Shown one piece after another: positions 50,272-62,199 of a stretch of DNA of 64,000 nucleotides (its first letter is position 1; each line of letters begins with the position of its first letter). A model generated the notes under the pieces. The model worked only from the letters and a program-made list of their open reading frames with translations, was not told the DNA's origin and made no database searches. The stretch lies in NCBI GenBank assembly GCA_037389465.1, contig JAZARR010000171.1:310001-374000 (forward strand), given 5' to 3'. The DNA is from Baylisascaris procyonis. Taxonomy: Eukaryota > Nematoda > Chromadorea > Rhabditida > Ascarididae. A program made the translations under genes and the position numbers.

Positions 50272-53200
50272 AAGAAGCAGCACATCTAGCTTTATCGCAC
50301 AATTGTACACGACATTGTGAATTGCGCGATAGAGTTCTCTACCTTATTACCATTTCCTTTTCACTTCCCAACATTCCCTTTCAAGCATTAACCTATTGAG
50401 TGTAAACGACTGGAATGCTGCTGTTAGCGCAAAATGGTTCTCGCAAGAACTCTGAAAGCACTGCATCTAGCATAAATGTTCGTGAAAATCAACAAGTATT
50501 GACTGTAACCAGTAATCTAATATTCTAGGAAAGAAGAAGCTGAAACTGTAACGATTATTAAAAAAAAATTCGTTCTCTCAGCACATTCTTCGCACTATCA
50601 ACTCAAATATTCACTGAATGTTTCATTTGTTTTGTTAAGTTTTCATCGATTCATCGAGTTTATCAATTCGTTCTTTCGTAGATATCAGTGCCTACTATCA
50701 TCAGTTATAAACTTACTGAATTTCCAAACTTCGATTCCCTAATTTTCATGTTTTCGATCGCTATTTTTTAAATTGTTGTATATTTCTGATATTTCTTGGA
50801 ACTACTTGGAGCCAAGATTTCAAAAATAATGGCTTGAAGAGCTGTGCATCGCCCCAAGTTGGTTTTGCCTCTCAACTGGTCAAATGAAGTGGCTATGTTA
50901 TGGTCAGTTGAACGTGTAAGCTTCCGAAAGTATTAGCAGGTAGCTAGCAGTTGTTTCCAGCCCTATTTTAAACAGCATAAAAGAAGGCTGATGAAAGTTT
51001 GCAGCAATAACGGCACCCATAATTAAAGGTGGGGTCAAATAATGGACCGCAGCCAATTTGATGGTGTAGTGAAAGGTTACAGGAAGAGAAGAAGCAGAAG
51101 AATTTTCATCTACACTTTCGACCACCGAAAATCATTATTTTTTCGATCATGCCGCTTATTTCTCAAATGATGCATCAACATCTAGATTTAATAGTCATTC
51201 TTCAGGATATGGTTGGGAACAGTGCGAATTCTCGCCGATGAGCTGTTTACTACGGCGTCGAAGAAGGGCGACTGATGACCAGCAATCCAGAAAGGCATGA
51301 AACAGCTCGCTCTGGGCTAGTTGTTTCCATTCGGTAAACTAATGGATTTTAACGTGTTATGCGATGATAACATAACAAGCATCACCGTTTGCATTCCATC
51401 TTCAGCGATGTTTTGAAGGCGATTTCACGTATTCAACGCCACTTTCATTTTTGTGTACTTCAAGCTTCAAATCCAATCTGTTGTTTGTGGTCTTTTTGAG
51501 CGACAAACTATTCCTATGTTTTTTCGGGAGGCAATAATAATTAAAAAACACGTTTATTGCTCATTTCTTCATAAATTTTTCGTACTCATAAGAAATCGCA
51601 TAGAAGGTGCCATAATGAAAAAAAACAAAGATGTCACTATTTGCGGGCGTACAAAGCATTCAACTGATACTAATGGCTTGAAATATAAAACCCATCAATT
51701 TTTACGTTTGAAAAAGAAAAGAAACAAGGAAACTACCAAATACTGATGTGAAGCAATTTGTAGTGCACATTTTCGCGACATTTTGCATAAGTTTAACTAG
51801 ATTTCTACTTAAATAGAACTGTGAAAGCACTACAGAAATGGCCTATATAAAAAACGCATAACTGTGCAAAAGTTGAATATTTCTTTACTCACTATCAACT
51901 GCAAAGTTATAAATTTGCTGTCTCAAAATAGTGTCACTGTAAAGAATGCTTGTTCTGCTGCCTTATGTTCTTTTTGGGAGTTTCTGAAATCTAACAAACG
52001 GGCCATAGGTCATATGTGGTGGTTACTGTCGAAGGAATGCGAGCATAAGATGTCGATTGCCAGGCACCTTTGTTCCGGAGCCATTTGAGTTAGATTAGTG
52101 TCACTTCCGATTCTCTGTCTGCGAACAAATGAATTTTGTAGTCGAACCGGAGCAGAGACCAACTTTATCGTGTTGTCCGAGGAGCCGAAACAACAAACAC
52201 CAAATGTGACAAAATTTTACAAAATATAAGGAGAGCGAAATCTTTGGAACAAATCTTTAAAGCTGCTCTTTCTTCGTTGAATATTTTCCCCACACTTATT
52301 CTCGCTTAGCTTATACCCTACCCTTCTCGTCCTCCGATCGCCATGCGATCTTCAAACGCCCATTACTCAAGAATCACGCACCTCAAAACACCGTCGCTAA
52401 CGCTTCATATTGATGCTGTTGGTTGTAAGAGTTGGATGAAGAAAAGAGTGATACGCGAAAATTTGTTCCTCTGTCTCACATTAATCCATAGCAATATTCT
52501 GGCGTTGTGCTATCGTCTTAGCCACAAGCCTGCGTTAACGGTCATTTTTCAGGAAGTCTAAGAGCTATACATGCTTCTACTAGTGATTAGATCAGATGAG
52601 AGGAAACAAGCTAAGAGTTATCAGTTGAGAAAAATCATCGATTCATGACTTGTCCAAGATGTATCATATACGAATACAACATACTGAAAAGTACCTTTGA
52701 AAATCATATAGCCAAATACGCAAAAGTATTAAAACGAATCTGACATACACAGTATATTGCACACGCTTATTACGAACATGAGAAATTTTTAACGTCCTTC
52801 AGTATCCAACCAATGAAGAGAACATTTTCACCTTCTTTTTAAATGAGTTCATATTTTGACGTTCACAACTTAATGAAAGATATACGCTTGCATATATGGT
52901 TAATTTAAAGGATATCGCCTATTTGCAATGAATTTCACGTTATAATAGTACGACCAGTATGAGAAATGAACCTCAAAGAATTTCCCTTTAGGTTTGTAAC
53001 GAAGCGTAAATAACAACGGTTACAACTTACAATTAATTACAGTATTTTCATCATTCTTAACCGCATCAGAACATACAACATTCAGAGTCGACATTAAATT
53101 GGGCAAATAATTAATCAATTGAATATTCGGATTTGCACTGATAAATAAGCTCTTCTTATTTAAATGCTTAAACAGTGGGTTCCCAAAAGAAAACAATGAC

Positions 53201-54894
53201 TGCTTTGTATCAATTCTTGATAATTCGTTCGCATGGCTCATATGTAGCGCAAAACTCAAACAACCATTTACACTGTGGTTAGCCCTGAACGCCTTAATGC
53301 TGCTAACAAAACTTTTAATGAGCCTAGGGGCTATAATTGAAACAGGTGACCATTTCAGTGTTAGTCTTTCATTTTGCTTTTGAAAACGAAAATGTCACTG
53401 ATATGTCTTGAATGCACTAGTGACGACCTATTTTTTAGAAATGAAGCTCATTGAAAATAGTCGTTTTCGATAGTAGTATTATGAAAGACAGTGCATTAAA
53501 CATGTTATGCCCAGTTTTACAGCACAACAACATAACGAAAATGAAGCATCATTTAAAAAAGGTAGAAAAATGGTTGCAAATCAATATGTGCTAAAAATGA
53601 CCATTATAATTGTATGCTAAAAACAAAGAGTTTAGCCGATATGCTAGTTGTAACATGCAATTTTTTTGAATACATACAAATCTGCGGTCGTTAGGATTAT
53701 CCCAGTTAGTCCACAAAATTCATTACAGTGTTACTGTTTCCTGATTCATGTTCCCACGTATAGATGTTAGTGTTTCCACCTCGACTTTGTGTCCACAAAC
53801 CATCCGAGTGTATCTGTCTAGCATGTGTCGAGGCAAAGTACGTAAAAATAATCACTTACACTTCTAAGTTATAAACAGCGGGTCATCGGTATGAAATTCA
53901 AAAAAGAATAAAAGAAGTAAAAAATGGTACTTTAAATGAAATAACAACGAAATTTTCTAAATGAATGACATGAATAGAAAGCGATCAGAAAATTCACCGA
54001 GTCGGGCGACAGATTTACGAAGCGGCGCTAGCATTTCCTCACGGAACGTCAGTAGCATTGCACACCGTTTCGAGGCACACATTCAATCATTCACTCAAGC
54101 AGCCGAGAATCTATTTAACGACGATCGGGCCAAAGCAGTTTCATTTGGCTAAAAATTTCAATTTTAATCTCAGTTCATCATGAGCTGTTCGTGGCTACTG
54201 CCTCCAGATCCAGTCTTTTGTTCGAAATATAAACATCACTAGAACAAGAGGTTAGTTTTGTAGTCAAGAATTCCGATAATGACTTCTAAGCAATAAAATA
54301 CAAACAATTCAACAAATATGTTAAACCGCAGCGCGCAACTCGCTGAGAGATGATACTAACCATCACATCTGTGACGGAGTGAATAAAGTGAGATGATACG
54401 GAAACGAACTTGTCCAGGTTGGTATTTTGTGCACAATAAACCAGGAAAGCGCAAGAAAATTTGTGCCATGATTTCTATCAATCTACTGAACATCAGTGCT
54501 GTTTATCTTAGGGCGCAGATTCTAGGAAACGCGCTGAGTATAGAGGGGGATCCATATCGCTCGTGAACACTACTTATAACCTAAAAGCGCATCAGTTTGC
54601 AGCATCAGTCCCGCTCCTTCTTAATTTCATTATTCAAATTACTGCTAAACTGAGCAAATGCAGTAATATGGTTAAATAGCGCTACGCTTCTTCTAGTTAT
54701 GATATTTTCTACTTATGTGGAAAATTCTATGTGATTAACAATTCTAATGCTCGCCAGAGAGATAATGCAGCCAACTGCAGTAAAATCGCGATTGAAAAAC
54801 ATAGGACACAATTATGGACAAACGTAGGGCACAATTAGGAAATGAAATGAAAATTTTAGAGGAAGAGCATACTTGATGGTAATGTTCCGTCCTG
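50272..54894. other. AT-rich sequence, no gene recognised; 3' flank of the peptidase gene
   Basis: No conserved coding found. Minus-strand frames at 50904-51125 and 53020-53259 are hydrophobic or ordinary, with no family features. I see no AATAAA on the minus strand just after the peptidase stop, so its 3' end is undefined. Confidence 0.45.
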
Positions 54895-54994
54895 CTACCA
54901 CACTCGGCATTTATGCTCAGGATTCATCGGAGAACCCGAAGGACAATTAAATGCGGCTGCGAAATCCTCCGAATTCGAAAGCGGACCTTTTACC
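54895..54994 (-). CDS. M13 peptidase last exon
   Basis: After ATTTCAG the frame reads [17 protein letters not shown], then NPEHKCRVW and TAG. The cysteine pattern and CRVW end are diagnostic of M13 peptidases. Confidence 0.95.
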
Positions 54995-57900
54995 CTGAAA
55001 TGAATATATGCATGTCATGAATTTCCAGTACCCGACTTGATCTTCTTAGCTCAATAATAGTAACATTCGAGATCATGAGCAGTAATTTGCTAGAGTATTG
55101 AGTGGCAATTTCCAGAACGACGTTCATGTTAAATGCAAAATTTTCAACAATAGATTATGCAATATTTCTTCTGAAATCACTGCCATAAACTCTAATACAC
55201 CATTCCATACCTGTCGGAATTTTTGAAGACGAAAGTGAAGGAAAAAAACTATAAGGTAATGAATTAAATATAGGAAAAAAACTTGTTTTTTTTCGGAATA
55301 TATAGACAGCTATGACGCATATATCGACTTTGATAATTCTCTGAATTGATCGTTTGATTTGCGTGTTCCTTTCGAACTTCTTAAGATATCTAAATTGTTT
55401 CAACCTCCACCTTATTATGAATCTCTTATTTCAAATGCCGCAAATGCTTATTTCATTGTGGCGGTCGTTCCATACTTTCTTCGCACGCTTTTGGTCATGT
55501 AATTTCTTTGCATATTCTATATTTCATTTCGTTCAAAGTGCTGTCGAAACTATGGCTGCCTCATAGAAATTAAGGGGATTGTGCAAGAACATATGCGCGA
55601 TTCTGCAGACAATAATTAGAGATTATAAGACCTGGAACTTTTGAATCCTTACCTATGTTGATTGGATGTAACTGAGTACTGAGGAATACGGAAATGAATA
55701 TGATAGCTGAGTGCTGCAAATTCAATTAGACGGGATGGGCAAAAAGCCGTTACCTTATTGGACCGGGCGAATGTTCAGATGTTCGCAATTTCCGTACTGC
55801 TTCTTTGTCGTTCATTGTTCCACACCATATCTTAACATCAGATTATTCTCTCATTTCAGATTGCCAATAGCGCAGAAAATACTTTTTTTGGGGGGAAGGG
55901 GAGAGGGGGTGTGGAGGGAGGGAATCTGCTTCTGTATCAAAGATGTCCTTTTTTAGAATACAGTATTTGGTATAATCCTCTCAAAATCCATGTTTGACTT
56001 TCACAGAATGGTTACCTCAAAAGATGTTGCGCATATTTTCCCTATTCTCTAGGAAACCTATTTTTTTTTCCAATTGTATTTCGCACTCGAACCAAAATCT
56101 TAGCTGCCAAAGTGAAGGTCATGAGATAGTAAATTCAGAAAGAAAGTTTCTGGCACGTTTCATTCTCAAACTCGTTGATCCCAAAACTGCTATCAAATGG
56201 CGAAGAATCTGAAAAACCACTTTCACAGTTCATCTCAATTTGTTCATAGCTATATGGCAGGAACGCTGTGATCATGACATATAACGAGCAAAAAAACACC
56301 TCGCATCCCGTCACTAATGACTCCAAAAAAAAGTATTCAACATTTCTCGCGTTCTTTCTAACACGCATGACGGAAAGGAAATCATGCAGGTATTGTCCGC
56401 CATCATTTGCTATTCGGTAAAACAGATTCATCTTAAACTTGTTGCTTCAGTTCGCTTTACTTCACGAAACAGCGCCAAACAGTGAAATGTCCATAGCGAA
56501 AACCTGCATGGTTTAACTATCTAACCTGTGCATAATTCAAAAAGAAGAGCTGATCATGGGTGAGATTAACTCCCGGCAGCCGTGGATATGCCGGATGCGT
56601 CTTAGCATATTTTTTATAGGCTCGATATGCCTGCTTCAGACCACCGTTATCAGCAATATTTTCGCCCTGAAATAGTGGTCGATGAAGCGAAAACTGCACA
56701 ACTTGGTCAGAATCACACACGGAAAGATGACCCTAGCCCCACCAACTGGAAAGCGCAATATATAACCGGATTTCAGAAGCAACGCACAAGCAGCCAAGAA
56801 AAATGTGAAGAGAGATGAAAAGTGCAGGCGAATAAGGAGGAAGAAGTTGCATTGGTAACGTGCAAGGATCATTATATCTTGAAAACCAGCATACATTTCG
56901 TAATTCCGTAGCAGAGTTCCACACGAGGAAGGACTGCTCTCTTTTACTGTTTTAATTAATGAGGCAACATTCCTTGTATTTCTTAGACACTGATAGTTTC
57001 GCAAGGTCGAGCTTGAGATGGTAAGTCCAAACATGCTTTGATTCTTGATTCATTGCAGTTATTGCCATTTGACCGTCCGTTCTGTCCCCAAAAACCAACA
57101 AGCAACGATATCGACAGTCGACAACAAGCAGCTGATATCATAAGAGTGGAATAAACAATGACAATGACTTCGCACAAAATGGATGAAGAACTGGTGCTGT
57201 ACTACAAATGCTGATGCATTCCGAAAAGCATATTAGGTATCTTTACGTGCGATGTGCGCTTTCCATGTCAATAGTTAGTTTCTGGTCAGAGCTGTGGCAC
57301 CCACGGTTCAGACTTAATTCCGTCTTGTAAAGCAGGTAATTATTTTCTATCGAATAAAATGTCCATCAGTACTATTTCATTTTCTTAGTTCGTGTACTTG
57401 TATATGAACAGTGAATCTCATTAGTCATTTTGAAAGATGCTCAACACCAACTTTTTACATGAAACTCATACTTCACTACCTTTGTACTACGCCCATTTAT
57501 TCGCATGCTAATCTGATCGAGAATATAGGCCGAGTATTGATCCTCTATGCATTGCGCTTTACTTTCGAATTTTTCAATCGTTGCGTTGTCCCACCACTGA
57601 CGGATATTGCCAAGGTTATCGTACAGACGACCTGAAAATGACCAAAAGAAAGATCTAACCCGAATGACACACCTCTTTTACATAGTTAAATGTCGAACGT
57701 GAAAACTGAATGAGGAAATTAGCAACCAGACATATTATGTCAGTGAGTGAAGACGACGTTTTGGATGCTCCATGTTTTTAATCACATTTCAAGATCTTGA
57801 TCTTCTAGAGTACCAGTTTTCGACTCATTAACAATAGCAAAATGAACAACTAAATATGAGCAATCTTCTTGAGAAATTGAAAATTTTAAAATGCTCAGTT

Positions 57901-59647
57901 ATAAGAACTCAAAGTTTTGAGACGAACAAACCTCGATCATCAAAACCATGAGTGATTTCATGCCCAATCACGACACCAATACCTCCGAAGTTCATGGAAT
58001 GTGGAAAATTTTTGTCATAGAAGACTGGTTGCAGAATTCCGGCCGGAAAAACTGAAAACAAATGTTTCTGTTCAGCCGAATTCGATTTTCAATGATTGCG
58101 ACGAATGCTCAGCCATAAAGAGACTTTCCTATATTTCCGAATAAAAGATTTTCTTTCCTATTGCTCACACTATTAGTAATGGTGGATGTGCACACCTTGC
58201 GATATAATATCGATCTGTAATTCAACCAGAGGTGCACAAAACTGATGGAAAATTGCAGCAAAATCATACTATGACTTCTCTACTTAATCACTACTATCAA
58301 AGAACAGCTCGCAATAAAAAAGAAACTCCGTGAATTCAAACAAGTGCTCGTTGCAGCAGCATTTTGCCAATCATTTTTCACGCTTATAATGTCCCCACTG
58401 CTTATTTCGCTTCTTGTGCTTTCACTTCGTACAAACGAAAATATCTTTAATGTTACAATAATTGACTGTAGGAGAAAATTATGACTTGCAAATTTAGTGT
58501 TCTCGTTAAAACAAGAATTCTATGTGTTTTACTTTCAGACGTAAAAAAAGGTCCTAAGCACTCAGCAGTTTCGTTAATGTTCATCGTTGCTAATATTTCG
58601 GCCATAGAAGACCTTTGAGTTGAGGATGCGTACTCATAGAACGTTCAGAAGATATGAATAGAAAATTTTCTAATCACTTTGCTGAGGAAAAATCGTACTG
58701 TAACATATCGAACCTCTTTAACATATAAGGAAGTCGATTCAATTCTCTGACAGATTTTGATAGTTCAAATTTCATTCGCAGGAAAAAAATTGTTTTATAT
58801 AGCGCACATTCTATTTCAATTTTCTAATCAAAGCCTCTAAATTAAAAAAAACATCATACTATGCATTTTTCCGAGTCTTCCTATGCAGTTTGAACGAGAA
58901 CGACTTACTTATCTCGTTGGTATTTGGGCTGTAGAAGGCGTTGACGAGTGCGGCACCAGCGACCCACCTGAAGATGCAACGCCATGAACGATTATGAAGT
59001 CGAAAACATTAAAAAAAAAGTGACACTGAAGAGGAGAAAATCGCAATCCAGTCGAGGTAAGAAATTTCAATGCTACGGGCAAATAATTCGTTGGAAGCTC
59101 GGCTTTCATACGCTGTCATCTCTCGCTAAACCACTGATGATTGAAACGTAAATGTGGTCGCCGCGGTGGAAGCACAGTGAATTAGGGTATGCAATGTTCG
59201 CCTGCACCTCTACAAAGTTTTGAAAAACGCATTGTGCCGACATCGCGCATCTCTAGGCTGCATAAAAGTTGCTCGACCACAGTGATTAAGGATACTCAGC
59301 TGCCGCAGTTGTTCTGTTGTGAGTGTGAAAGAACGTATTTCCTCGGGTAAGGTGGATCCTGCAGGATGCCTTCATATAGCTCTCACGAGCGCTGACAGGG
59401 CCAATTTATTTGCACAGAAACCGCTTCGCCTTACACCTGTAAATGAAACTTTAGTATAAAATTACCTTTCTCGATCGACTTTCACTGCTATACGTTCCAG
59501 AATATCCTTTTGATACATCTCGTAAAACTGAAACTTCGTCCTATAATAATCACCTTCGAACACTTTATAGTACTGGTATTCCTTATCAACAGATGCGGAG
59601 TCATTCAGATAGTCCGGATATCCGATCTTCTTACTCATTGTATCGAC
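54895..59647 (-). CDS. M13 (neprilysin-family) zinc metallopeptidase, C-terminal exons
   Basis: Seven minus-strand exons join in frame to about 276 codons, the catalytic end of an ectopeptidase that cleaves small peptides outside the cell: 59466-59647, 58909-58967, 57932-58051, 57480-57631, 56526-56666, 55754-55830 and 54895-54994. In order they show [11 protein letters not shown], the substrate-binding [34 protein letters not shown] (two zinc histidines and the catalytic glutamate), [24 protein letters not shown] (third zinc ligand E, with D), [19 protein letters not shown] and the family C-terminus CRVW. Full-length members are about 750 aa, so the cytoplasmic, membrane and N-terminal parts are missing and should lie upstream beyond 59,650. 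All visible catalytic residues are intact. Confidence 0.95.
55754..55830 (-). CDS. M13 peptidase exon (WCG segment)
   Basis: Short 77-base exon after GTTAAG, reading [15 protein letters not shown] and EHSPGPI and ending AAG|GTAACG in phase 2. The acceptor lacks the usual TTTCAG, but the protein match and both phases fit. Confidence 0.88.
55890..55922 (+). other. G-quadruplex motif
   Basis: The + strand has runs of G6, G4, G5, G3 and G3 separated by 1-6 bases (GGGGGGAAGGGGAGAGGGGG and onward). In the minus-strand peptidase transcript it is a C-rich tract about 60 bases before the 55,830 acceptor. Confidence 0.8.
56526..56666 (-). CDS. M13 peptidase exon (ENIAD zinc-ligand segment)
   Basis: 47 codons in phase 0 after [24 protein letters not shown], then [18 protein letters not shown], ending CAG|GTTAG. 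Confidence 0.96.
57480..57631 (-). CDS. M13 peptidase exon (QWW segment)
   Basis: Follows TTTTCAG and reads [18 protein letters not shown], then [13 protein letters not shown] and RINGRSTK, ending AAG|GTAGTG in phase 0, directly before GENIAD. Confidence 0.95.
57932..58051 (-). CDS. M13 peptidase exon (HEITH active site)
   Basis: Follows TTTTCAG and reads [16 protein letters not shown], then [17 protein letters not shown], ending CGAG|GTTTG. The HEITH codons lie at 57948-57962. Confidence 0.97.
58909..58967 (-). CDS. M13 peptidase exon (NAFY segment)
   Basis: 59-base exon after CTTCAG reading [19 protein letters not shown], ending ATAA|GTAAGT. The NAFY motif lines the substrate cleft in neprilysins. 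Confidence 0.95.
59466..59647 (-). CDS. M13 peptidase exon, most upstream found
   Basis: Begins after GCTTTCAG in phase 0 with [17 protein letters not shown] and ends VKVDRE with GAAAG|GTAATT. The helix that normally precedes it (a WMD...T...A..K pattern) must come from a further upstream exon that I could not find before the satellite. Confidence 0.95.
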
Positions 59648-60121
59648 CTGAAAGCGATGACGCCTTTCTGGATGATCGATGAAGGGGAATTTATGAGTCA
59701 AACTGGGGCGCCTACTCTCGGCATACTGCTGCCGGATAGCAACTGGATCGATAATTGCTGCTCGGTAATTTATGTGCTATAGCTGCATCTCACATTAGCT
59801 GCAGAGATGAATTCATCGAAGAACAATGTTTCGTAGCACCGAACCATGTGCACGTTGTGCGCGAATGACATGGAGATTCACCGCCTTTAGACTGAATCTG
59901 TGATTTCTACCAGGTAAAAAAAGGAATCCCGAGCTTGCTTGAAGTAGTTAATATGATCAGCAACTAAATGTTCCGTTTGCTTCTAGATTGCGCAATCGGT
60001 GTGCTGAAAGGTCAGTGCGTCGCACATCGTCGTAGAACCTACAGAAGGTGATATCTTTAGATTACAGAACAGCGAATACCCTATTGGTCAGAACATCGAG
60101 GGCAAGAACACAGAACTGTCT
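59648..60121. other. peptidase intron or 5' region before the satellite
   Basis: I searched the minus strand for the expected preceding M13 exon. A frame after TTCTAG near 60,000 (KQTEHLVADHINYFK) could join in phase via CTG|GTAGAA, but it lacks the expected WMD helix, so I do not call it. Confidence 0.5.
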
Positions 60122-61016
60122 TTTCGTCTGTATGTCTCTGTGTGTGCACGTGTCCGCAATTGTATGCCTATTTCTCTTTCCGCTTGCGTTTCTGTGGGTC
60201 TGTCTGTGTGTCTGTCTGCGTGTCCACGCGTCGGTCTGTTTCTCTGCCTGTCTGCTTGCCTGCCTCAACTTCTACATGTCCCTCTCTCGGTCTGTGTGTT
60301 TCTCTGTCTGTACATCTTTCTCTTGGTCTGTGTGCCTGTTTGTTTGTTGGTCGGCGTCCCTGCCTACGTGTCTCCCTGTGTCTTGTCTGTCTCTTTGCCA
60401 TCATGCTATCTCGGTCTGTTCGTCTATGCGTGTGCCGAGCTGTGAAGGTATGACTACTTGCCTGTCTGTGGGTCTCTTTCTGTCTGTGTGACTGCATGTG
60501 TGTCTGTCTGTCTGTCTTCGCGCGTCTGTTGGTCAGCGTCTATCTGTAATCTTGTCTGTCTGTGTGCGTCCGTCTGTTTGCTTTCTCTGTTTCTCTGTCT
60601 CTCTCCGGCCTGGAAGTCTGTTGGCCCGCCTGGGGCCCGCCTATCTGTCTACCTATCCGTCTCCGTTTCCCTTGCATCGTTGTGTTTGCCTGCTTGTCTA
60701 CTATCTTTCTGTAGCTCCGTCTGTTGTTCTGCGTGTCTGCATCTTCATGTCACCGTTTCGTTGTGTGTCTGCGCCTGTCGTCTGTGTCTGCACTCCGCCT
60801 ATGCGTCTGCTTGCTTGTCTTTCCTGCCCCTGCGTGCGTTTCCGTTTGTCTCTTTGTCTGTCTGTCTGCGGTCTGGATGTCCGTTCGCTTTTCTCTCTAT
60901 GTGTATCTGTGCCCGTGTTCCATCCCTTTTGTGTCTCCGTCTTTCGGTCTGTCTGTAAGCCCGTCTGTGATCTGTATGTCTATCTGCCTTTGTGTGTCTG
61001 TCTGTGCCTGCGTATC

Positions 61017-62130
61017 TGCCCATCTGCTGCCTGTTTGCCTATCCATCTGCCCGCCCGCATGCCTGTCTGTCTTCCCGTTTGTGTATCTGCTTCTCTATCT
61101 ATCAATGTTTGTCTGTCTGTCTGTATGTATGTATATGTCACTCCGTCTGTCTTTCTGCCTGGCCGTCTCTTCGACTGCCTGTTCGTCTGGTCTTCTGCCC
61201 GTCCGTCTGTTCGTCTGCCGGTCTGTCTATCTGCTTCATTCTCTGTCTGTCCATCCATCTGTCCGAGTGTCTGTCTGTCTGCGAGTCTGCCTGCCTGTCT
61301 CCCTGTCTGTTGTTTCTCTGCTTATCTGCATGTCATTCTGTCTGTCCGCCTGTCTGTTGGTCTGTTTGTCTGCCCGCTGCTTCTTTGCCCACCCATCTCC
61401 CATCCTGTATGCCTCTCCGTCTTGTGCGTCTGTCTCTGTCTGTCTGTATTTATGTACGCATCTGTGTATGTGTATGTATGTATGTCTTTCTGTCTGTCCA
61501 TCTGTTCATCGGTCCATTTGCCTCTCTTTCTGCCTGTCTCTCTGTCTCTCCGTCTCTTTGTCTGTCGCTTCGCCCGTTCATTTGTCCGCCTGCCTGTCTG
61601 CCTGCCTTTCTATCTGTCTGTTTCTCTGCCTGTCTGGATGTCATTCTATCTGCCCGTCTGTCTGCCTGTCTGCTGCCCGTTCTCCTACCCATCTCCCCGC
61701 CTGTATAAATCTGCGTCATCTGAATGGGTGTCTGCTTGTCTGTCTGCCTCTGTCTGTCTGTCTGTAGGTATGTATGTATGTCTGTATGTGTTTTTCTATC
61801 TGTCTGTCTTTCTCTGTCTGTCGCCTGACTGCTTGCCTGCCTCACTGTCAGTCTGTCCGTCTCTTCTTCTGCCTGTCCATATGTTCGCCTCTGTCCGTCT
61901 ATCTATCTGCCCGTTTGTTGCCTCTCTCTCCGCCTGCCCGTCCGCCTTTCTGTCTGTATGTTTCCCCGCCTGTCTCGACGACAACCTGCATGTCCGCTGT
62001 TTGTCTAGGTGTCTGTCTGCCTATTGCCTGTTTGTCTACTCGTAGCCCCGCCTGTACGCCTCTCTGTCTTCTGCCTGTGTGCCTGCCTGCTAGTCTCTCT
62101 GCCTCTCTGTCTGTATGCATGCATGCATGG
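61017..62130. repeat. higher-order repeat family A within the array, about 300-350 bp units
   Basis: A GTATGTATGTATG block recurs at 61123, 61472 and 61768 and, as GTATGCATGCATGCATGG, at 62113. Spacings are about 349, 296 and 345. A second anchor, CTGCTGCC...CCCATCTCCC...CCTGTAT, recurs in step at about 61030, 61375, 61675 and 62020. Confidence 0.75.
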
Positions 62131-62199
62131 ATGTGTCTGTCTCCCTGTCTATCTGACCATTTGTCCCTCTCTTTCTGTCTCTCTGCCTGCCTGTCCCTC

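Noticed and set aside
56135..56431. 98-codon minus-strand ORF between peptidase exons
   Set aside because: It lies within an intron whose flanking exons join in frame without it, and it resembles no M13 segment.
60498..62045. 515-codon + strand ORF and overlapping frames of 100-350 codons rich in Cys, Leu, Ser, Val
   Set aside because: They are the translation of a TCTG-type satellite without stop codons. All frames and both strands are open, so there is no coding selection.
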